This document shows, in pieces, positions 57,062 through 64,000 of a stretch of 64,000 nt of DNA. How positions within the stretch are numbered: the stretch's first letter is position 1; each line of letters opens with the position of its first letter. The notes below the pieces were generated by a model. The model saw nothing but the letters and a program-made list of their open reading frames with translations, did no database searches and was not told the DNA's origin. A program made the translations under genes and the position numbers. The stretch spans positions 1,345,001 to 1,409,000 of the forward strand of contig CM032229.1 in assembly GCA_019009955.1 (NCBI GenBank), written 5' to 3'. This DNA is from Riptortus pedestris (lineage: Eukaryota > Arthropoda > Insecta > Hemiptera > Alydidae).

Positions 57062-57106
57062 AGATTTAACTTTTAATTGAGCTATTGAGGTCGTATTCAT
57101 TGCGTG

Positions 57107-57177
<71 letters not shown>

Positions 57178-57206
57178 CTAGTCTGTTACCGCTCTAGGGG
57201 TCGCAG
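57062..57206 (-). repeat. HER repeat fragment with (TA)n, host of a nested copy
   Basis: Minus-strand 3' part ('attgaggtcgtattcattgcg'), (TA)n at 57114-57176 and 'ctgttaccgctctagggg'. It stops where the next copy begins at 57207. Confidence 0.7.
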
Positions 57207-57808
57207 TTTTTAGCAGATTTCCCTTAACGGAAATCAGCTATTGAGGTCGTACTAAACGCGAGTTTCGAAAAATTTCTTCAAGTGTCCATCGATCCTACCC
57301 GGGAGATGACGAAAATGAGGACCGTTCAAAATTATATATACATTTGTCTGTTAAGTAACTCTTTAGAGGTCGCAATTTTTGTTTGATTGTTACCAAACTC
57401 GGAATTTAATCGTTTTGTGTAAAAAGGAAGATCAAGTTCGTTAATTGCTGAAATCGGAAGTGGGAGGGGGGTTTACAGGGGGGTATATTTGAAAATTCAA
57501 AATATTATTATGCGAATCAATCATATTGCAAATTAAATTTACTATAAATATTGTTCTATACGTTTATTCTGTATCTTGTATATTAACCGAGATATTTGCA
57601 TTTGCATTGTGTGAGTGGCTGGCAGAAGTCGGCCATATTCGGGAGTTTCCGCCGAAAGCTAGTTCGGCCGTTTCCGTAACTGTTCGTCCCTCGTGAATTG
57701 GTTTAGGGATTCTTTACAACTGCCGTTATTAGTATGCAGATTTCTCTATTGTGAAACTTCACGTCGGAAATCTGCTTAGTTTACGCAGCCCCTGCGTGAC
57801 GGACTTTT
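57207..57808 (-). repeat. HER repeat, most complete copy (reference for the family)
   Basis: Read on the minus strand: 5' end AAAGTCCGTCACGCAGGGGC then TGCGTAAACTAAGCAGATTT; a CGGCCGAACTAGC segment; 'tgcaaatatctcggttaata'; a purine/pyrimidine run; 'ccgatttcagcaattaacg'; 'aaatt...gagtttggtaac'; the GAGCG palindrome and 'acagacaaatgtatatata'; 'gaacggtcctcattttcgtc'; 'gatcgatggacacttgaag'; and the 3' end TTCCGTTAAGGGAAATCTGC. Both ends carry the AAGCAGATTT / AAATCTGCT motif in opposite orientation, so the ends act as short inverted repeats. It has no ORF. I cannot assign it to a named superfamily. Confidence 0.8.
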
Positions 57809-57845
57809 TGTTTAATCGTCATCATCATTATGGTTTATCATCATG

Positions 57846-57884
<39 letters not shown>

Positions 57885-57898
57885 TATATATATATGTG

Positions 57899-57966
<68 letters not shown>

Positions 57967-57970
57967 ATAT
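57846..57970. repeat. Long (TA)n microsatellite
   Basis: About 125 bases of almost pure TA with two ATAATATA breaks and a TGTGTATATG interruption. It gives rise to spurious Tyr-Ile reading frames. Confidence 0.95.
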
Positions 57971-58385
57971 TCCTCCTGAAGTTTAATAATAGATAAATCT
58001 ACATACAGGTAACACAACACCACTGAGAATATTAAGTGAACAAATACAAACGGTAATAAGAAATCTTTCAGTCAACAACGGAAAGTGTCTGAATTCTAAA
58101 CAAACAGGACTACCAACATCGTAGAGATAGAATTATTCAAGACCGGAAAGAAGAACAATTAATGAACTATATCATAATATAACATTAATTTTATTGAAAA
58201 GTATTTACCATATTTAGCATTAATGAATCAGAATAACTTTTGTCTCAATCAATCAAATTTTAGTAATCCAAGAAATTTAGACGGAGGGGGGGGGGTCACC
58301 AGAACATATATGCGTATATATCGTGTAATAAAGGTCTCTTCAAATAATGTGGTTTATTATATAAGAGAATATTGTTTATTTAACA
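57965..58385 (+). repeat. Repeat segment B, second copy
   Basis: Matches 32440-32940 in the same orientation: 'acatacaggtaacacaacac', 'gaatcagaataactttt', the G run (58286-58293) followed by GTCACCAG, and 'aataatgtggtttattata'. In both places it lies next to HER sequences. Confidence 0.75.
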
Positions 58386-58401
58386 ATAGTAGAAGTGGTG
58401 G

Positions 58402-58708
58402 TTTGCTATTGGAGGGAGATGTTTGATGTAATCAATAACATGTTTATACTCTTCTGTTCTGATAACTCCCCTATTACAAGTCTCAAACCTTCTTCCAGAG
58501 AAAAATTGGGAAAAATGATAAAATCGTCAAGAAATAACACTTTTGGTGTCAATCTCTGAAGAGACCAAAAAAAAAAAGACAAAATGCATAGTATTTTTAT
58601 TTATATAATTTCATTATTGTGGATTTTCTTCTAAGAAAGGAGCAATATTGCTCTTGTACCAGAAACGGTTTAATTATGTGTCAAATAACAAATCCACCTG
58701 AATTTAAA
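58402..58708. repeat. Arm of an inverted duplication (partner 53690-53992)
   Basis: Reverse complement of 53690-53992 with scattered substitutions and a longer A run (58567-58577). Adjoins a HER copy that is likewise inverted relative to 53155-53690. Confidence 0.8.
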
Positions 58709-59415
58709 GAAAGTCCGTCACGCAGGGGCTGCGTTAACTAAGCAGATTTCCCACTTGCGTCACGTATTTGCATTTATCTCGTGACGTAAAAGTTCAATGA
58801 GAACAATATTTGTTATTTAGGCTTCAAATAAAATGTTTCATAATATAACAGCTTATTGTTGATATGGCATGATCAGGAGTGGGGGTTTACTGAAGGCCGA
58901 AAACTGGATAATGCAAATATCTCGGTTAATATTCAAAATAAAGAATAAATGCAAATAATAATATTTATAGACCTTTTAATTTGCAATAAGACTGATTCTA
59001 TACACTTCTTCGATCCGACGTATAGTAACAGAGATATTTTGATATTTCTGGAATATGCTGGATGGTAGAGGAACAAATGTATAAGGATCAATAAGAAGGC
59101 CAAGTCCTCCACTGGTTTTTAATATTCTGGGCGACCCGGCAAGTCGTGGTCCAGGCAACGCAGCTTTAATCAGGCACTGAGGATGGAGCGTTGGCTCCGA
59201 AAGTGCACTCTGCAGAATATTAAAAACCAGTAGAGGACTTGGCCTTCTTATTGATCCTTATAGAGATATTTTGAATTTCCGAAAATCCCCCCTCTAAACT
59301 CCTCTAGTCCGATTTCCGCCATTAATGAACTTGACCTTTCTTTTTACATAAACCGATTAAATATAGAGTTTGGTAACGATAAGGCAATAATTGCGACCAC
59401 TAGAGCGGTAACAGA

Positions 59416-59418
<3 letters not shown>
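58709..59418 (+). repeat. HER repeat copy interrupted by a Penelope-like insertion
   Basis: Starts 'agtccgtcacg' CAGGGGCTGCGTTAACTAAG and runs to 'cgatccgacgtatagtaaca', then after the insertion resumes with a C run, 'gtccgatttccgccattaatg', 'atagagtttggtaacg' and GACCACTAGAGCGGTAACAG, after which (CA)n/(TA)n and a Helitron take over. Confidence 0.8.
59043..59261 (+). mobile_element. Short Penelope-like insertion, inverted-repeat form, 13-bp target duplication
   Basis: Flanked by AGAGATATTTTGA at 59030-59042 and 59262-59274. Its first about 80 bases (CTGGAATATGCTGGATGGTA onward) are the reverse complement of the 3' end of the copy at 49529-50590. They are followed by the last bases of the ORF end (CAGGCAACGCAGCTTTAATC), the CTGAGGATGGAGCG segment and the 3' end in forward orientation. 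Inverted, self-complementary ends are known for Penelope-like elements. The 432-bp stretch 50034-50465 of the longer copy is absent here. Confidence 0.85.
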
Positions 59419-60575
<1,157 letters not shown>

Positions 60576-60821
60576 CCTCCTCTATTCCACCCAACAACCC
60601 ACATTTCATCCACTAACTAATACGATCTTTAGTGTGTAATGAAACAGTTCAATTTTGAGTATGGTATAGAAGAAATAAATATTTTCAATTCTCGACCTTA
60701 AATCTGAATTGATGACGTCATCACACTAAGTATTTCTATGTATCTCACGTAGTAAAGGTTTAATGGAAACAATATTCGGTATTTAAGCTTGAAATAAAGT
60801 AGTTCATTATATAACAACTTT

Positions 60822-60942
60822 TTAGCCGATTTCCCATAATGGAAATCAGCTATTGAGGTCGCACTCTTGGCGCAATGATTTTCAAAATTTTTCTTCGAAT
60901 GACCATGCATCCAAGTGATGACGAAAATGAGGTCCCTTCAAA

Positions 60943-60986
<44 letters not shown>

Positions 60987-61048
60987 TTTTGTGTTATATC
61001 AATACGTGGGAAATCTGCTTAATTTATGGAGAAGGCCGTGACAGACGT
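60822..61048 (-). repeat. HER repeat, short internally deleted copy
   Basis: Both ends can be seen: 'agccgatttcccataatgg' left and 'gggaaatctgcttaatttatg' right, with (TA)n at 60948-60982 directly joined to the 5' module. Confidence 0.65.
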
Positions 61049-61049
61049 T

Positions 61050-61650
61050 TTAGCAAATTTCCCTTGAGGGAAGACAGCTATTGAGGTCGTACTCATGACG
61101 CGAATTTGAAAAATTTCCACAAATGTTCATCGATCCTGTCTAGGAGATGACGAAAATGAGATCCGTTCAAAATTATATATGTTTGTCTGTTCCGCTCTAG
61201 CGGTCGAAATGTTTGTTTTATTTAAATGTTTTATGTAAAACCAATGATCAAGTTTGACGTCTGAAATTTGACATGTGGGTGGGTGGTTAGAGAGGAGAAT
61301 TTCGAAATTTCAATATATCTCCGTTGGATTAAAAAATTATTTGGAATCAATCTTATTGAAAATTAAATGTACTATAAATATTGTTTCATACATTTATTCT
61401 CTATCTTGATTATTAACCAAGAAATTGGCATGTTTTAGTTTTCAGCCTTCAGCAAACCCTAGTCATGTCATATTAACAATAACCGTTGAGTCAATTTCAC
61501 TGAATCATTTCTCATTATCATCTGTATTTATTCATTTAATATTTACGACGGTGTAAAGTGTTAGCATTGTGTAGATTTATCTATAGTAAAACTTCACGCG
61601 GGAATTGTGCTTAATTTACGCAGCCCCTAATTTAGCATCCGTGACGGATT
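61050..61650 (-). repeat. HER repeat, nearly full-length copy
   Basis: Left end 'agcaaatttcccttgagg', right end 'cttaatttacgcagcccct' with a small insertion before the last 'ccgtgacgga'. The middle has 'tattaaccaagaaattggca' and the GACCGCTAGAGCGGA palindrome; the TA run is lost. Confidence 0.7.
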
Positions 61651-61889
61651 TTTTTAATTCAGGTTACTAAGGACAAGGGTAGAGTAACTCACACGTTAAC
61701 CCGCCTGACCAGCGGTACCCTCCTAACTATGCGTTCTGTGTTGGAACGACAAGCTGGCGATCTTATCTCACCGTTTATTTCACATTTTCCTCTATTAAGA
61801 AGCTTATGTAATCAGGAATACGAATTCCTGCTTGAGTTAAGATGTTTTGTGATTCAGTTACTCAAAGTCAAATTTGGATGAGTAAATGC

Positions 61890-62010
61890 GGAAAGTAGTA
61901 GCCCAACCGTCTCCCTGTACAAGATAATGAATACGACAGTGGAGAGTAGCCTGCCACGAGGGAGGCCGAACATGAGATGGGTTGACTGTGAAGAAGGATG
62001 CTACGGATAG
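61890..62010 (+). pseudogene. Possible LINE-derived C-terminal fragment
   Basis: Plus-strand translation LPRGRPNMRWVDCEE resembles the RGRPxxRWxD tail found in retrotransposon-derived ORFs. Only about 40 codons are seen, ended by a TAG, and nothing further is recognisable. Confidence 0.3.
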
Positions 62011-63057
62011 AACTTGCCCTCGTCCATAATATACATGATCTCCAAGGTTTTTAAAACCATTCAAAAAATATATATATGACCATCGGGTCTCATGGCTCAA
62101 GAAATCGGGAACAGCTTCAGTAATCTAGTCTATGTGAGAGGTTACTGTAGCTCCGAGGTATACTGATGTATTCTACCATAGTTCAGGTTCTCTTGGTTCT
62201 TGTTGGATATCGGTGAGCCGGCGAGAAAGTGCATATCCTTTGCATATGTTTTTTCCTTGCACAGTTGCATCTGAGTATGCAAGAATAAATGCATTGTGAG
62301 TTGCATTCTTTGCCTTGAACAACTCCCGTTCTCCAAGGCTAGGCTGAGCATCATGGGTGACATGCAATCATCTGTTCTCAATTCTGACAGAACTTCGAAG
62401 GCCTCATATAATTCCGCCGTAATTTCTCCTAGTGCCATCTTCTTGACACGTTTTGATGATCCAATTTGCCTCGTTTTTTTTTTTCAATGACATCTTCGGA
62501 TGAATGCGCTGTATAATGCTTGGAAGTCTACCTCTTCTCGAGTAGTTTATATGTTTCTGTTTATTGAAACTTCGCTGATAATCCCCCAATCCTCTTATGT
62601 AGTAACGAGTCAGGATCTTCTACGTTCTGGAAGCTGAGTGATTCCTATGTAATTTTAGCGCTTTTAGAGGAGCCCTTCTTCGAGATTGGACAAATAAATT
62701 AATGGTCGTATATTTGTAAGAAGTTGCTAGAGAGGATTCTGGGAGAGTACCAGAGAAACTATAAGAAAATGAGCTAAAGTGACGTAGTTGCGGCGGGATT
62801 GGTATCTATTACAGGTGGTTGATGAGTTTGTTGACAGTGGTGATAAGAGAGAGTGCTATTTGCCTACCAGTACTGGCGGGAGTGAGTAAGTGATAACCAG
62901 CTGTTCTATATATAAACTCAATTGTGTAAGCTGCAAATATGCTCACGCTAATACCCTTGTACTAATAGCTCGCAGTGTAATTGTCTACCAATCATCCGAG
63001 ACTAGAAAAGCTTATTTCTTGAAGTTCTTAAATCATAGCAACTTTTTTAAAACCTTC

Positions 63058-63235
63058 GGGAGCCATGTGAATTAAAGTATTGTCAATCTCAATTGGTAAG
63101 CCTAGAGCCGTGAGTTCAATCCTCACCTGATCAGTAGAGATCTACTTAATGACGAGCTCAGGCTAGAAAAGGGTGGTAACCTATAGATAATTCGTTCTAA
63201 TTAGCCTTAGTAGCACAATGTAGATGTTATTACAA
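63058..63235 (+). mobile_element. tRNA-derived SINE, diverged copy
   Basis: Head GGGAGCCATGTGAATTAAAG, B-box-like GAGTTCAATCCTCACC, body GGCTAGAAAAGGGTGGTAAC and a weak tail (ATGTAGATGTTATTACAAAT). Confidence 0.65.
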
Positions 63236-63879
63236 ATTTAAAAAAAAATTGTAATTAACATTATTAAAAGATAATTAACTCCTATTGCTTGCAGTCCATT
63301 AAGGACCTAAACTCAGCCATCCCTTTTTATCCCCCTACTCCTCGCCGCGGACTGCCCGCTGGTATCCATGCTCTAGAAGTAATCTGCAACCTGCCCTTCT
63401 TGAAACCTGAGACACTATTTGGATGGTTCTTCAAGTCTTTTAGATTCTGTGTTCTTTCTCACTCTTCATCAGTCTACACTTCAGCGTCTCCAAAAATCAT
63501 TCTCAAGGCCTTTCTCTCATAGTCCAATGTGATGTTCCAGATGATGATGGCCTATGACTTCCCATGATAGCCTTACTGTTGGTGTACTTGTTCAATTCCG
63601 AGGCCATAGGCATGCCCTTGTCTTTCATTTATTATATGATTAAATTTTACGGTTCGTGGAAAAAGCAACACTATCGGGGGAGGGGGGCTCAGATCACAAA
63701 ATCTGTTATCTAGGCAGAGCCATACTTGGGGAAAAAAGCTTCTGCATTCTCGGATTCAAAGGTTGGCACTCCAATGTTGCCATCAATACAAGGTATTGTA
63801 GAAGTATTATAATTTAATTATATAATTAAATGTATTTCCAATTAATAATACAAATTCTCGTTTAAACGCCTTGTTTTCT

Positions 63880-63925
<46 letters not shown>

Positions 63926-64000
63926 CCATATCCAAGTAAGTACTTATAATGTAAAATAAACGATGTATAATATACATCATTAGTAGAGGGGGGGAGGTCG

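Larger units (their letters stand above)
61660..64000. other. Upstream flank of the antiporter gene; no gene supported
   Basis: Contains the LINE-like scrap (61890-62010), a GC-richer block (62100-62640) with overlapping minus-strand frames of 98, 64 and 61 codons that match nothing I know, a SINE copy (63058-63235) and a second GC-richer block (63290-63620) with a 77-codon plus-strand frame after a TTGCTTGCAG acceptor-like site. These could be decayed element or gene pieces. (TA)n lies at 63883-63921. Confidence 0.4.

Noticed and set aside
62142..62589. Overlapping minus-strand frames of 98, 64 and 61 codons in a GC-richer block
   Set aside because: No recognisable motif, no clear splice signals, and competing frames; left as unclassified.

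Overview
The window is nuclear DNA of an animal, almost certainly an arthropod and most likely an insect. It is AT-rich, its genes are split by GT-AG introns, a TATA box is paired with a TCAGT initiator of the arthropod type, and it is full of eukaryotic mobile elements: piggyBac, Helitron, Penelope-like, tRNA-derived SINE, LINE, LTR and foldback elements. I cannot fix the species from the sequence; a hemipteran is a guess.

The backbone is one minus-strand gene of about 50 kb for an SLC9B/NHA-type sodium/proton antiporter. Nine coding exons between 56267 and 6451 join with matching phases into 490 codons plus a stop. A TATA box, initiator, 5' UTR with an overlapping upstream ORF, and a poly(A) signal can be seen. 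The last intron (6748-31566, 24.8 kb) holds a second complete gene on the same strand: an intronless 923-codon RPRD2-like protein with an RNA polymerase II CTD-interaction domain (20640-23411). At the left edge, a probable terminal exon of an unidentified plus-strand gene (1923-2166) converges on the antiporter gene. All remaining sequence looks non-genic.

Region by region: 1-1154 is an LTR-retrotransposon 5' end with a gag start. 1923-2288 is the plus-strand terminal exon and its poly(A) signals. 2300-6200 is intergenic, with a foldback element and an old repeat. 6451-6747 is the last antiporter exon. The 24.8-kb intron carries a 34/35-bp hairpin, a 14-copy 43-bp minisatellite, the RPRD2-like gene, a piggyBac copy with TTAA borders, a seven-unit array alternating 104 and 105 bp, a broken THAP/P-like transposase gene, and a 2.1-kb array of about 40-bp monomers that ends on the 5' splice site of exon 8. 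Exons 8 to 3 occupy 31567-37608, exon 2 is at 43576-43642 and exon 1 at 56228-56528. Intron 2 carries a Helitron and a piggyBac-type MITE. Intron 1 and the upstream flank (56529-64000) carry Helitrons, SINEs, a LINE end, two Penelope-like insertions with target duplications, and many copies of one hairpin-ended repeat family (called HER here).

The two identifiable proteins have no obvious shared pathway: one is a membrane cation/proton antiporter, the other a nuclear transcription factor. Their link is positional, since the RPRD2-like gene must be transcribed within the antiporter's primary transcript. The most unusual structure is the splice-donor-derived satellite next to exon 8, which places dozens of GTAAGT-like sites at the start of the longest intron.
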